The notes under the pieces are model-generated. The model was given only the letters and a program-made list of their open reading frames with translations. It did not search any database and had not been told where the DNA came from. A DNA stretch of 12,530 nucleotides from an uncultured Bacteroidales bacterium (GTDB lineage: Bacteria; Bacteroidota; Bacteroidia; Bacteroidales; F082): positions 1 to 12,530 of the forward strand of contig CAMKAR010000026.1 in the NCBI GenBank assembly GCA_946410535.1, given 5' to 3'. This document shows positions 6,178 to 12,530 of this stretch, piece by piece; the first letter of the stretch is position 1; each line of letters starts with the position of its first letter. A program made the translations under genes and the position numbers.

Positions 6178-7164
6178 ATGCTGAAAATTGGAGTCTTAGG
6201 TGCAGGCCATCTTGGGAAAATCCATCTCAACTGCATCAAACAGATCGAACAATACGACTTGGTGGGCTTTTTCGACCCCGATATGGCGACGGCCCGACAA
6301 GTGGAGGCGGAAATGGGAGCGAAGAGCTTCGAGACCATCGATGAACTGATTGGCGCAGTGGATGTGGTCGACATCGTCACGCCTACCATCCGCCATTTCG
6401 AATGCGCATCGAAAGCGTTGCAGAAACGCAAGCACGTCTTCATCGAGAAGCCCATCGTGGCCACCCCCGACGAGGCCAACGCCTTGAAGAAACTCGCCGA
6501 CGAGGCCGGCGTGAAGGTGCAGGTGGGCCACGTCGAGCGGTTCAATCCGGCTTTCATCGCGGCTGAGCCTTTCATCAAAAGCCCGCTTTTCGTGGAGGCG
6601 CATCGCTTGGCCTTGTTCAACCCGCGTGGCACCGACGTGCCCGTGGTGCTCGACCTGATGGTGCACGACCTCGACATCTTGCTCACCATCGTCAGGTCGG
6701 AAGTCAGCCATGTCAGCGCCAACGGCGTCAGCATCGTCAGCCCCACGCCCGACATCACCAATGCCCGCATCGAGTTCGAGAACGGCACCGTGGCCAACCT
6801 GACGGCTTCGCGCCTCTCGCTGAAGAACATGCGCAAGACCCGCATCTTCCAGCCCGATGCCTACATCACCGTCGACTTCTTGGACAAGGTGGCCGAAATC
6901 ACCCGCATCCACGACAACGTCGACGAGGCCAATCCGCTTTCGGCCACCATCACCCTTGGCGACGGCTCCGAGAAGCAAATCACCTTCGAGCGTCCCGAAA
7001 TTCATCCCATCAATGCCATCAAGACCGAGTTGGAGAGCTTCTATAGCGCCATCGTGCACAACACCACGCCTGCCGTCACCATCGACGACGGCATCAACGT
7101 GCTCAAGCTCGCCTACCGCATCATCGATGCCGTTGAAGCCTCCACTGCCAAGGTGAAGAAATAA
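6178..7164 (+). CDS. Gfo/Idh/MocA-family NAD(P)-dependent sugar oxidoreductase
   Basis: This is a predicted cytoplasmic dehydrogenase acting on a sugar or nucleotide sugar. The N-terminal Rossmann motif is GAGHLG (8-13) after a short strand. IEKP (89-92) carries the family's conserved Lys91-Pro92, GHVERFNP is at 117-124, and HDLD at 163-166 supplies the usual catalytic-site His. The C-terminal α/β dehydrogenase domain completes 328 residues, normal for the family. An in-frame ATG at 6106 would add 24 residues (Arg/Lys/Phe rich) that no Rossmann enzyme needs and would start before the candidate promoter, so I use 6178. The GHVERFNP pattern occurs in UDP-sugar dehydrogenases such as GnnA-type enzymes, but no partner aminotransferase is adjacent, so the substrate is open. 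The downstream lipoprotein and glycan transferase suggest a role in surface polysaccharide precursors (inference). Confidence 0.88.
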   Translation: MLKIGVLGAGHLGKIHLNCIKQIEQYDLVGFFDPDMATARQVEAEMGAKSFETIDELIGAVDVVDIVTPTIRHFECASKALQKRKHVFIEKPIVATPDEANALKKLADEAGVKVQVGHVERFNPAFIAAEPFIKSPLFVEAHRLALFNPRGTDVPVVLDLMVHDLDILLTIVRSEVSHVSANGVSIVSPTPDITNARIEFENGTVANLTASRLSLKNMRKTRIFQPDAYITVDFLDKVAEITRIHDNVDEANPLSATITLGDGSEKQITFERPEIHPINAIKTELESFYSAIVHNTTPAVTIDDGINVLKLAYRIIDAVEASTAKVKK

Positions 7165-7223
7165 ACGGGGCGGCCTACAATAATCGCCAACCTCTTCCGT
7201 TACCTCTTTATAATAGCATCGTT

Positions 7224-8177
7224 ATGACTCGAAAATCTACGCTGTGTTTCATGCTTGGGCTTGCCCTTTTTTCGTTGGCCATCAGCTCTTGCAAGAAATT
7301 TGAAGGCTCGCAAACCGTGCCGGCCTATATCCACATCGAATCCATTCAGGTCGACTCGCTGACGGACTATTTCGTTTATGGCGCCAACACGCAGAAAATC
7401 ACCGACGCATGGGTGTATGTCGACGACAACCTCATCGGTGCCTACGAGCTGCCTGCCACATTCCCCGTGTTGAAGCATGGCTCGCACAAGGTGGCCATCT
7501 ATTCGGGCATCAAGGTGGACGGCAGGTCGAGCGCTCGCGACATGTATCCTTTCTACAAGCCTTGCGTCTACCAAAGCGTCAACCTCGTGGAGGATAGCAT
7601 CGTCAACCTCAGTCCCGTGGCGACCTACTATCCCATCGGCGATGGCACCAATGTGGCCTGGATGGAGGATTTTGAGACCACCAACACTTTGTCGCCCGAC
7701 GAATCGAGCGACACTATGCTCGTGCGTTGCACAGGCGCTGATGCATGGCATTCGGCCAACTCGTTCTGGTCGGGCAAGGTGGAGCTGCCGCCCGATTCGT
7801 TGGACTTCATGATCGCCACGGTCGATGAATTCGACTTCTACAAGAGTTTCAATTCCGGCGTTTATTGCTTGCTCGAAATGGACTACAACTGCAACGACAC
7901 TTTCTTTGTTGGTGTACAGTATTATCTTGATTACCAGTTGGTAACGATGCCGTTGGTGAAAGTGACGCCCACCGACAAAACCCACGAAAAGCCCCAACGG
8001 TGGAACAAGATGTATGTCAACATCGGGCCGCAGATGAACAACAACAGCAGGGCATCCTACTTCAAGATCTACTTCACTTCCGATTTGACAACCTTATATG
8101 ATCCGCCATATGCACCGATCAACGAGCCGCGATACTATTATTTCGACAACCTGAAACTGCTTTATCGTTCGTTATGA
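7224..8177 (+). CDS. Predicted lipoprotein of unknown function
   Basis: This is a 317-residue protein whose family I cannot name. The first 22 residues are a lipoprotein signal peptide: Arg3-Lys4, the hydrophobic stretch LCFMLGLALFSLAI, and the lipobox AISSC with Cys23 followed by Lys-Lys. The mature N-terminal third looks β-rich, with a segment ITDAWVYVDDNLIGAYELP that resembles a small β-sandwich domain, then LKHGSHKVAIYSGIKVDG and a Tyr-Pro-Phe-rich turn. The C-terminal half (from about FETTNT) is rich in Tyr/Phe/Asp and ends [13 protein letters not shown], recalling a jelly-roll carbohydrate-binding-like fold, but no motif proves this. Its stop overlaps the start of the sugar transferase (ATGA, 8174-8177), implying translational coupling and a link to glycan assembly. 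The 59 bp upstream shows no clear promoter. Confidence 0.75.
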   Translation: MTRKSTLCFMLGLALFSLAISSCKKFEGSQTVPAYIHIESIQVDSLTDYFVYGANTQKITDAWVYVDDNLIGAYELPATFPVLKHGSHKVAIYSGIKVDGRSSARDMYPFYKPCVYQSVNLVEDSIVNLSPVATYYPIGDGTNVAWMEDFETTNTLSPDESSDTMLVRCTGADAWHSANSFWSGKVELPPDSLDFMIATVDEFDFYKSFNSGVYCLLEMDYNCNDTFFVGVQYYLDYQLVTMPLVKVTPTDKTHEKPQRWNKMYVNIGPQMNNNSRASYFKIYFTSDLTTLYDPPYAPINEPRYYYFDNLKLLYRSL

Positions 8178-9598
8178 ATAAGAAAAGACTGGCAACGCTT
8201 TATTTCGTCGTCGATTGGATTGCTTCCATTCTGGCGTGGACGCTGTTCTATTTCTTCCGCAAGGCGCACGAAGACCTTTACATCAATTATTGGGATCGCA
8301 TCACCCATTCGTTCGTTACGCCCAGTTTTTGGATTGGCGTCATCGTCATCCCCATCTGTTGGCTGATCCTCCATGCCGTTACGGGTGCCTACGAGAAGGT
8401 GTACCAAAAGTCGAGGCTGAAAGAGCTGGGACAGACGTTTTTTGTCACGCTTTTGGGTGTCATCGTTTTGTTTTTTGTCGTCATTCTCGACGATGAAGTG
8501 GCTTCCTATAAATCATATTACCAGTCGTTTATCGCGTTGTTCACCCTTCAGTTCCTGATTACCTACATCCCAAGGGTCATCATCACGACTTCGGTGATTT
8601 CGCGCATCCGTAGCAAAAAGATCGGGTTCAACACGCTGATTGTGGGCAGCAACGACAATGCTTGCGCCATCTATAAGGAAATCGAGGAGGAGGTGAAGCC
8701 GTCGGGCCGCCGCATGATTGGTTTCCTCAACGTGTACGACAAAAAGGAGTATAAGTTGGGCGAGTTTTTGCCGCATTTAGGCTCCTACAACGACATCGAA
8801 CGCATCATCAAGGAAAACAACGTTGAGGAGGTCATCATCGCCATTGAGCGCTCCGAGGTGGAGACGATGAAGGTGCTGCTCGCCGTGGTCGACACGACCG
8901 ATGCCAACGTGAAGATCATTCCCGCCATGCAAGACCTGGTGTTTGGCAGCGTCAAGCAGTCGGCCATCTGGCAGGCCCCCTTGGTGCAGGTCACGCCCGA
9001 ACTGATGCCCATCTGGCAAAGGGTGGTCAAGCGGGCTTTCGACATTGTGGCTTCGGCCTTGGCGCTCATCGTCCTCTCACCCGTGTTCTTGGTTTGCGCC
9101 ATCATCGTGAAAAGCACCTCCAAAGGCCCCGTCTTTTATGTGCAGGAGCGCATCGGCAAAGGTGGCAAGCCCTTCAAGATGGCCAAGTTCCGCAGCATGA
9201 GGGTCGACGCCGAGTCGAGCGGAACGCCGCAGCTTTCGAGCGACGACGACCCGCGCATCACCAAGTTCGGCAAGTTCATGCGCAAGGTGCGCCTCGACGA
9301 AATCCCACAATTTTGGACCGTGCTGAAAGGCGATATGTCGCTGGTCGGCTATCGTCCTGAGCGTCAGTATTTCATCGACAAGATCATGGAAAAGGCACCT
9401 TACTACCGCCTCCTTCTGAAAGTGAAGCCTGGCATCACCAGTTGGGGCGAGGTGAAATACGGCTACGCCGAAAACGTCGACGAGATGATCGAACGCCTGA
9501 AATATGACGTGCTCTACATCGAGAACGTAAGCCTTGGCTTAGACATTAAGATTTTGATTTACACCGTCTTGATCGTCATCCAAGGCCGTGGCAAGTGA
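8174..9598 (+). CDS. Polyprenyl-phosphate sugar-1-phosphate transferase (WbaP/WcaJ-type)
   Basis: This 474-residue inner-membrane enzyme is predicted to start glycan repeat units by moving a sugar-1-phosphate from a nucleotide sugar to undecaprenyl phosphate. Four N-terminal membrane helices lie at about 9-28, 52-70, 89-105 and 117-135. A Rossmann-like domain follows from [10 protein letters not shown] (152-161). The catalytic domain opens with [15 protein letters not shown] (286-300), the membrane segment before the active site. [10 protein letters not shown] is at 322-331, KMAKFRSM at 335-342, RLDEIPQFW at 373-381 with the catalytic Asp375-Glu376 pair, and the [12 protein letters not shown] block ends at 397. 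Length and order match full-size bacterial transferases of this family. It could serve capsule, exopolysaccharide, O-antigen or protein glycosylation; the window has no other glycosyltransferase to decide. It overlaps the upstream lipoprotein by 4 bp, and its last 60 bp are antisense to the end of tdk. Confidence 0.95.
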   Translation: MNKKRLATLYFVVDWIASILAWTLFYFFRKAHEDLYINYWDRITHSFVTPSFWIGVIVIPICWLILHAVTGAYEKVYQKSRLKELGQTFFVTLLGVIVLFFVVILDDEVASYKSYYQSFIALFTLQFLITYIPRVIITTSVISRIRSKKIGFNTLIVGSNDNACAIYKEIEEEVKPSGRRMIGFLNVYDKKEYKLGEFLPHLGSYNDIERIIKENNVEEVIIAIERSEVETMKVLLAVVDTTDANVKIIPAMQDLVFGSVKQSAIWQAPLVQVTPELMPIWQRVVKRAFDIVASALALIVLSPVFLVCAIIVKSTSKGPVFYVQERIGKGGKPFKMAKFRSMRVDAESSGTPQLSSDDDPRITKFGKFMRKVRLDEIPQFWTVLKGDMSLVGYRPERQYFIDKIMEKAPYYRLLLKVKPGITSWGEVKYGYAENVDEMIERLKYDVLYIENVSLGLDIKILIYTVLIVIQGRGK

Positions 9599-10174
9599 CT
9601 TTTCTTCCTTCGCCTTCAGATAACAAGCCCTGCACAAAGGCTCATAGCTTTCCGTTTCGCCCAAAACCACCAATTTGTCGCCGGCGATGGTGCGGTGAGA
9701 GAACTGCGCCTGACTGCCGCAACGCACACAGATGGCATGAACCTTGGTGACATCCTCGGCAATGGCCATCAGCTTGGGCATCGGGCCGAAAGGTTTGCCC
9801 ATGAAGTCCATGTCGAGGCCGGCAATGATGACGCGAACGCCTTGGTTGGCCAACTGCTCACATACGTTAGGAAGCTCATCATCAAGGAATTGCGCTTCGT
9901 CAATGCCAATGACATCAACATCGTTGGCGTAGAAAAGGATCTCGCTGGCACTCTCCACAGGGATGGAATGCAATGCCGTGGCATTGTGCGAAACCACGTC
10001 TTCCTCACTATAGCGAGTGTCGACGCCAGGCTTGAAGATTTCGACCTTCAGCTTGGCGATTTTTGCGCGTTTCAACCTGCGGATCAGTTCTTCCGTCTTG
10101 CCCGAAAACATCGAGCCGCAAATCACTTCAATCCAGCCTTGCGATTTATTGTGAGAATCTTTTTCGAGGAACAT
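9539..10174 (-). CDS. tdk: Thymidine kinase, type II
   Basis: Tdk phosphorylates thymidine (and deoxyuridine) with ATP for dTMP salvage. The 211-residue product has the P-loop GSMFSGKT (20-27), the DTRYS segment (52-56), the DEAQF motif (92-96, Glu93 as catalytic base), and [12 protein letters not shown] (119-130). The four zinc-binding cysteines are Cys149, Cys152, Cys181 and Cys184. The ATP-binding core needs nothing after the last Cys pair, yet a polar tail of 27 residues follows, ending DGVNQNLNV. Its last ~19 codons are antisense to the end of the sugar transferase. The gene is divergent from the acidic-protein/rsmI pair and has a promoter candidate in the 67-bp intergenic region. Confidence 0.96.
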   Translation of the reverse strand: MFLEKDSHNKSQGWIEVICGSMFSGKTEELIRRLKRAKIAKLKVEIFKPGVDTRYSEEDVVSHNATALHSIPVESASEILFYANDVDVIGIDEAQFLDDELPNVCEQLANQGVRVIIAGLDMDFMGKPFGPMPKLMAIAEDVTKVHAICVRCGSQAQFSHRTIAGDKLVVLGETESYEPLCRACYLKAKEEKSLATALDDDQDGVNQNLNV

Positions 10175-10219
10175 GTCAGTGGAAAGATAAAATTAGTACT
10201 TTAGCGATTTCTTAGAGAG

Positions 10220-10251
10220 CAAAAATAAAGATAATTCCTATATGAACGAAA
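10220..10251 (-). promoter_or_regulatory. Candidate tdk promoter
   Basis: On the minus strand TATTTTTG (10227 to 10220) fits the Bacteroidetes -7 consensus TAnnTTTG. Exactly 20 bp upstream is TTTC (10251 to 10248), one base off the -33 TTTG. The leader to the tdk ATG would be roughly 40 bases. The -33 element lies inside the first codons of the divergent gene at 10242. Confidence 0.45.
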
Positions 10252-11381
10252 AATTTGAGAGCCAAAAAGAAAGATTGCTTTCCATCAAGCACGAAATCAG
10301 TCTGTTATATCAACAAGTAAACTACCTGATAAGGAACGAAAAACCGCTTGAATTGCTCGATTTGGACGTGGTGATGAACCGCACGCACACCCTCTACGAC
10401 ATGCTTTGTGCCATCAATGTGGGCGATGAGATGCAGGACGACGATTTCGACTTCGACCCCGAAGCCTTCATGGGCCTCTTCGACGGCACGACGCACGACG
10501 AGCCTACCGAACAGCCAACGGATAAGCCAGAACCTATCGAAGAGCCTCAACCAGTAGCTGAACCTGAGCCTGTAGAGGAAGTGGAGCTTGAACCCGAACT
10601 CGAACCAGAGCTTGAACCCGAACTAGAGCCTGAACCCGAGCCTGAACCCGAACCCGTTGTAGCTGTGGAAGCGCCTGTGATTGCGACGCCAGCCGCAACA
10701 GAAGCGCCAGCCCAAGCACTTGCTACAGAGGCTGCTACAGAGGCTGCCGACGACGACAAACCCTTGGGCGACGAGTATGGCTTTTTCTTCCGTTTCGAGG
10801 ATCCCGTTCAGGAAGAAATCCCAACGGCTGAACCGAAGCCGGAGCCTGAACCGACGAACGAAGGCCGTGTGGTGCATGTGATGGAGGCCATTCCCGAAGA
10901 GGATATTCCCGAGCGCGACCGCGTGAGTGGCGAGGAATTGGTACACGACAACCCCTTCGAGATGCCGAAAATGGAGAATGAAATGCCCTTTGCCGAAGAG
11001 GAGATGGAACGCCACAACTCGGAATCGGTGGCCGGCTTTTTCGACCAGGACGACGACTTGGGCTTTGAACTTTCGACGGGAGGCGAGACCTTGGGCGAAA
11101 AAATGATGCGTGAGGACCATTCGTTGGCCGCCAAGTTGCAGCAAAACCCTGTCCGCGACCTGAAATCAGTCATCGGTATCAACGACAAGTTTTTGTTTGT
11201 CAACGAGTTGTTTGGCGGAAGCATGGAAAAATACAACAAGTCCATCGAAAACCTCAACGACCTCAAGACCTTGAACGGTGCTATGATTTACTTGAACGAG
11301 TTGAAAATCGAGTTGCAGTGGAACAGCAGCAACGAGGCCTATCTAAAGCTGAAAGAGCTGGTTTCCAGAAAGTTTGAATGA
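10242..11381 (+). CDS. Acidic EP-repeat protein with conserved-looking ends, unknown function
   Basis: This 379-residue, strongly acidic protein has no signal peptide or membrane helix, so it is probably cytoplasmic. Residues 1-60 look helical (SIKHEISLLYQQVNYLIRNE). The middle is low complexity: a Glu-Pro/Glu-Leu run (107-138), Ala/Thr-rich sequence, then Asp/Glu-rich patches with the aromatic island YGFFFRFEDP. The last ~90 residues look like a folded helical domain, from LAAKLQQNPVRDLKSVIGI through NDKFLFVNELFGGSMEKYN and LKTLNGAMIYLNEL to a Trp-containing end. I recognise this domain as a conserved Bacteroidetes hypothetical type but know no function for it. Its stop overlaps the rsmI start (ATGA), and the pair is divergent from tdk, so a link with rRNA modification or ribosome biogenesis is only a contextual guess. 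The leader is AT-rich. Confidence 0.82.
   Translation: MNEKFESQKERLLSIKHEISLLYQQVNYLIRNEKPLELLDLDVVMNRTHTLYDMLCAINVGDEMQDDDFDFDPEAFMGLFDGTTHDEPTEQPTDKPEPIEEPQPVAEPEPVEEVELEPELEPELEPELEPEPEPEPEPVVAVEAPVIATPAATEAPAQALATEAATEAADDDKPLGDEYGFFFRFEDPVQEEIPTAEPKPEPEPTNEGRVVHVMEAIPEEDIPERDRVSGEELVHDNPFEMPKMENEMPFAEEEMERHNSESVAGFFDQDDDLGFELSTGGETLGEKMMREDHSLAAKLQQNPVRDLKSVIGINDKFLFVNELFGGSMEKYNKSIENLNDLKTLNGAMIYLNELKIELQWNSSNEAYLKLKELVSRKFE
10587..10655 (+). repeat. Glu-Pro/Glu-Leu coding tandem repeat
   Basis: Degenerate 12- and 24-bp units based on GAACCCGAA encode alternating Glu with Pro or Leu (residues 116-138 of the acidic protein). Two near-identical 24-bp units begin at 10587 and 10611. Such runs can change copy number by slippage. 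They also create a spurious Ser/Gly-rich open frame on the minus strand. Confidence 0.8.
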
Positions 11382-12094
11382 CTATGGCGAAGCTCTATCT
11401 TGTGCCCACACCCATCGGCAATCTCGAAGACATCACCCTTCGGGCCATCCGTGTCCTCAAAGAGGTTGACGGCATCCTTGCCGAGGACACGCGCACGTCG
11501 GGCAACTTGCTGCGCCATCTCGACATCAGCAAGCCGATGACGGCCTTCCACATCCGCAACGAGCATCAGGTTGTGGAACGCATCGCCGACCGCATCGAGG
11601 CGGGCGAGACCTTGGCCTTGGTGACCGATGCCGGAACGCCTGCCATCTCCGACCCGGGTTTCCTCTTGGTGCGCGAGTGTGTCAAAAGGGGCATTGAGGT
11701 GGAATGCCTGCCTGGGCCTACGGCTTTTGTGCCCGCGTTGGTCAATTCAGGATTGCCGGCCGAGAAGTTCATCTTTGAGGGTTTTTTGCCGCACAAGAAA
11801 GGCCGTCAAACCAAGCTGAAAGAGGTGGCCAACTACCCCTATACGACCATTCTCTATGAGTCGCCGTTCCGTCTGCTGAAGACCTTGCAACAGCTGGCCG
11901 AGGTGTGTGGAAGCGAAAGGAAAGTCAGTGTTTCGCGCGAGCTGACCAAGATTCATGAGGAAAATGCACGCGGCACCTTGGCCGAAGTCATCGAGCATTT
12001 TTCCAAGAAGGAGATAAAAGGCGAAATCGTCATCGTTTTGGAAGGTAGGGACGTTGCGAACAACGTCTCCATCAACGATGATGACGAGGAATAA
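11378..12094 (+). CDS. rsmI: 16S rRNA (cytidine1402-2'-O)-methyltransferase
   Basis: RsmI adds the 2'-O-methyl of C1402 in the decoding centre of 16S rRNA, using SAM. The tetrapyrrole-methylase fold is clear: LYLVPTPIGNLEDITLRA (6-23), EDTRTSGNLL (36-45), the glycine-rich VTDAGTPAISDPG (82-94), LPGPTAFVPAL (111-121), FEGFLPHKKGR (133-143), and ILYESPFRLLKTL with SRELTKIHEE after it. At 238 residues it lacks the C-terminal extension of the E. coli enzyme (~286), as is usual in Bacteroidetes, and ends in an acidic tail NDDDEE. ATG 11378 overlaps the upstream stop; ATG 11384 (MAKLYLVPTP) is an equally good start two codons later. The stop codon lies inside the first copy of a 17-bp tandem duplication. 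Confidence 0.96.
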   Translation: MTMAKLYLVPTPIGNLEDITLRAIRVLKEVDGILAEDTRTSGNLLRHLDISKPMTAFHIRNEHQVVERIADRIEAGETLALVTDAGTPAISDPGFLLVRECVKRGIEVECLPGPTAFVPALVNSGLPAEKFIFEGFLPHKKGRQTKLKEVANYPYTTILYESPFRLLKTLQQLAEVCGSERKVSVSRELTKIHEENARGTLAEVIEHFSKKEIKGEIVIVLEGRDVANNVSINDDDEE

Positions 12095-12121
12095 AACTGT
12101 AGAGGGAATAAAACTGTAGAG
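12088..12121. repeat. Exact 17-bp tandem duplication over the rsmI stop codon
   Basis: GGAATAAAACTGTAGAG occurs at 12088-12104 and again at 12105-12121 without a mismatch. The first copy contains the rsmI stop (TAA 12092-12094). The last seven bases of the second copy are the start of the left arm of the hairpin at 12115-12144, so the duplication copied flank plus part of the palindrome. Confidence 0.9.
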
Positions 12122-12144
12122 ACGCGCCACGGCACGTCTCTACA
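12115..12144 (-). terminator. Palindromic element, likely terminator of the minus-strand barrel gene
   Basis: TGTAGAGACG (12115-12124) and CGTCTCTACA (12135-12144) form a perfect 10-bp stem, extendable past one C-A mismatch by two G-C pairs to a CACG loop. Read on the minus strand it begins two bases after the barrel gene stop and is followed by CAGTTTTATT, a weak T-tract that suits intrinsic termination. On the plus strand no T-run follows, though it may still block read-through from rsmI. From general knowledge, GTAGAGACGCG-type palindromes are a recurrent intergenic repeat in several phyla, so it may be a repeat used as a terminator. Confidence 0.6.
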
Positions 12145-12146
12145 AT

Positions 12147-12530
12147 TCAGAACGCGAATGAGAGTCGGGTGTAAAAATCCCTGATCACGTCTTTGCGTCC
12201 GCCGCTGAAGCCCAAGGCATAGTCGACGACGTCGATGACGGAGACGCCGCAGCTGAGGTAGACGCGGTAGATTTTAAGGCCTATGCCGCCGCCTGTGTAC
12301 AAGCCCGTCGACATGTAGCGATGCTCGCCATTGGGGTCGTTGCATGTGACATATCCAGCGGGAATCGAATAGCCGATGCGGCCTTCTATGAAGGGACTGA
12401 CCGGCAAATGCGGAAACGCGAATTTCAGGCTAGCATAGACGGGCATGGTGTGGATATAGGTTTCCTGCATGTTGTCGAACAAACGGCAGTGTTCGCCGTA
12501 GCTTGAATAAAACTCAGCGCCCAGTCCAAC
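12147..12530 (-). CDS. Outer-membrane β-barrel protein, C-terminal part (5' end outside window)
   Basis: The frame stays open to the window edge, giving 127 visible residues starting VGLGAEFYSSYGEHC. The apparent start at 12482 is only an internal TTG. Alternating hydrophobic/polar β-strands with aromatic ends are visible: MPVYASLKFAF, VSPFIEGRIGYS, STGLYTGGGIGLKIY, VYLSCGVSVIDV. The chain ends DFYTRLSFAF, whose final Phe in an alternating strand is the usual outer-membrane barrel (BAM) signal. The pattern resembles small OmpA/OmpX-like barrels common in Bacteroidales, but no enzyme or porin motif gives a function. It is convergent with rsmI, and the 52-bp intergenic gap holds the tandem duplication and hairpin. 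Confidence 0.75.
   Translation of the reverse strand, partial: VGLGAEFYSSYGEHCRLFDNMQETYIHTMPVYASLKFAFPHLPVSPFIEGRIGYSIPAGYVTCNDPNGEHRYMSTGLYTGGGIGLKIYRVYLSCGVSVIDVVDYALGFSGGRKDVIRDFYTRLSFAF

Noticed and set aside
6196..7059. Long open frame (287 codons) on the minus strand
   Set aside because: It lies entirely antisense to the oxidoreductase gene, is His/Asp/Val rich with no family motif, and mirrors the codon bias of the plus-strand gene.
7165..7223. TATAAT-like word upstream of the lipoprotein as a promoter
   Set aside because: Bacteroidetes primary promoters use TAnnTTTG, no -33 partner is visible, and the gene can be read from the upstream oxidoreductase transcript.
10547..10759. Ser/Gly-rich minus-strand frame resembling a secreted repeat protein
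   Set aside because: It is the reverse reading of the Glu-Pro coding repeat in the acidic protein and has no independent start context.
12480..12482. TTG as the start of the barrel gene
   Set aside because: The frame continues upstream with β-strand-like sequence to the window edge, so the true start is outside.

Overview
The window reads as chromosomal housekeeping and cell-envelope DNA from a member of the Bacteroidales (Bacteroidota), probably an uncultured gut-type lineage. The pointers are: a Bacteroidetes-type deoxynucleoside kinase; a membrane protein joining an HU-like domain to a SPOR domain; a FISUMP-type lipoprotein; AT-rich leaders without convincing Shine-Dalgarno sequences; and TAnnTTTG-type promoter boxes. 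A Kdo-activating enzyme and an outer-membrane barrel show a Gram-negative envelope. I see no tRNA, rRNA, CRISPR array, transposase, integrase, reverse transcriptase or phage gene.

Region 1 (1-5365, all +) is a compact gene string: the 3' part of a deoxynucleoside kinase, kdsB (CMP-Kdo synthetase), an HU/SPOR membrane protein, trmB (tRNA m7G46 methyltransferase), an 89-bp spacer made of an imperfect palindrome and an octamer repeat, a HerA/YjgR-like ATPase, and a FISUMP-domain lipoprotein of somewhat different base composition. Gaps inside the first four genes are 2-16 bp.

Region 2 (5388-9598) holds pcm on the minus strand. Facing away from it is a three-gene plus-strand set: a Gfo/Idh/MocA oxidoreductase, a lipoprotein of a family I cannot name, and a polyprenyl-phosphate sugar-1-phosphate transferase. 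The lipoprotein and transferase overlap by ATGA, so this looks like a small surface-glycan module. The pcm/oxidoreductase divergent region carries a REP-like palindrome and candidate promoters on both strands.

Region 3 (9539-12530) holds tdk (minus), whose last ~19 codons lie antisense to the end of the sugar transferase. Divergent from tdk are an acidic protein with a Glu-Pro repeat and rsmI (16S rRNA C1402 2'-O-methyltransferase), again joined by ATGA. An exact 17-bp tandem duplication over the rsmI stop codon and a 10-bp perfect hairpin separate rsmI from the 3' end of a convergent outer-membrane barrel gene that runs off the window.

No complete new defence or mobile system is visible. 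The items most worth a second look are the HU-TM-SPOR protein (a possible DNA-to-cell-wall tether), the acidic EP-repeat protein next to rsmI, the lipoprotein coupled to the glycan initiating transferase, and the two palindromic intergenic elements.
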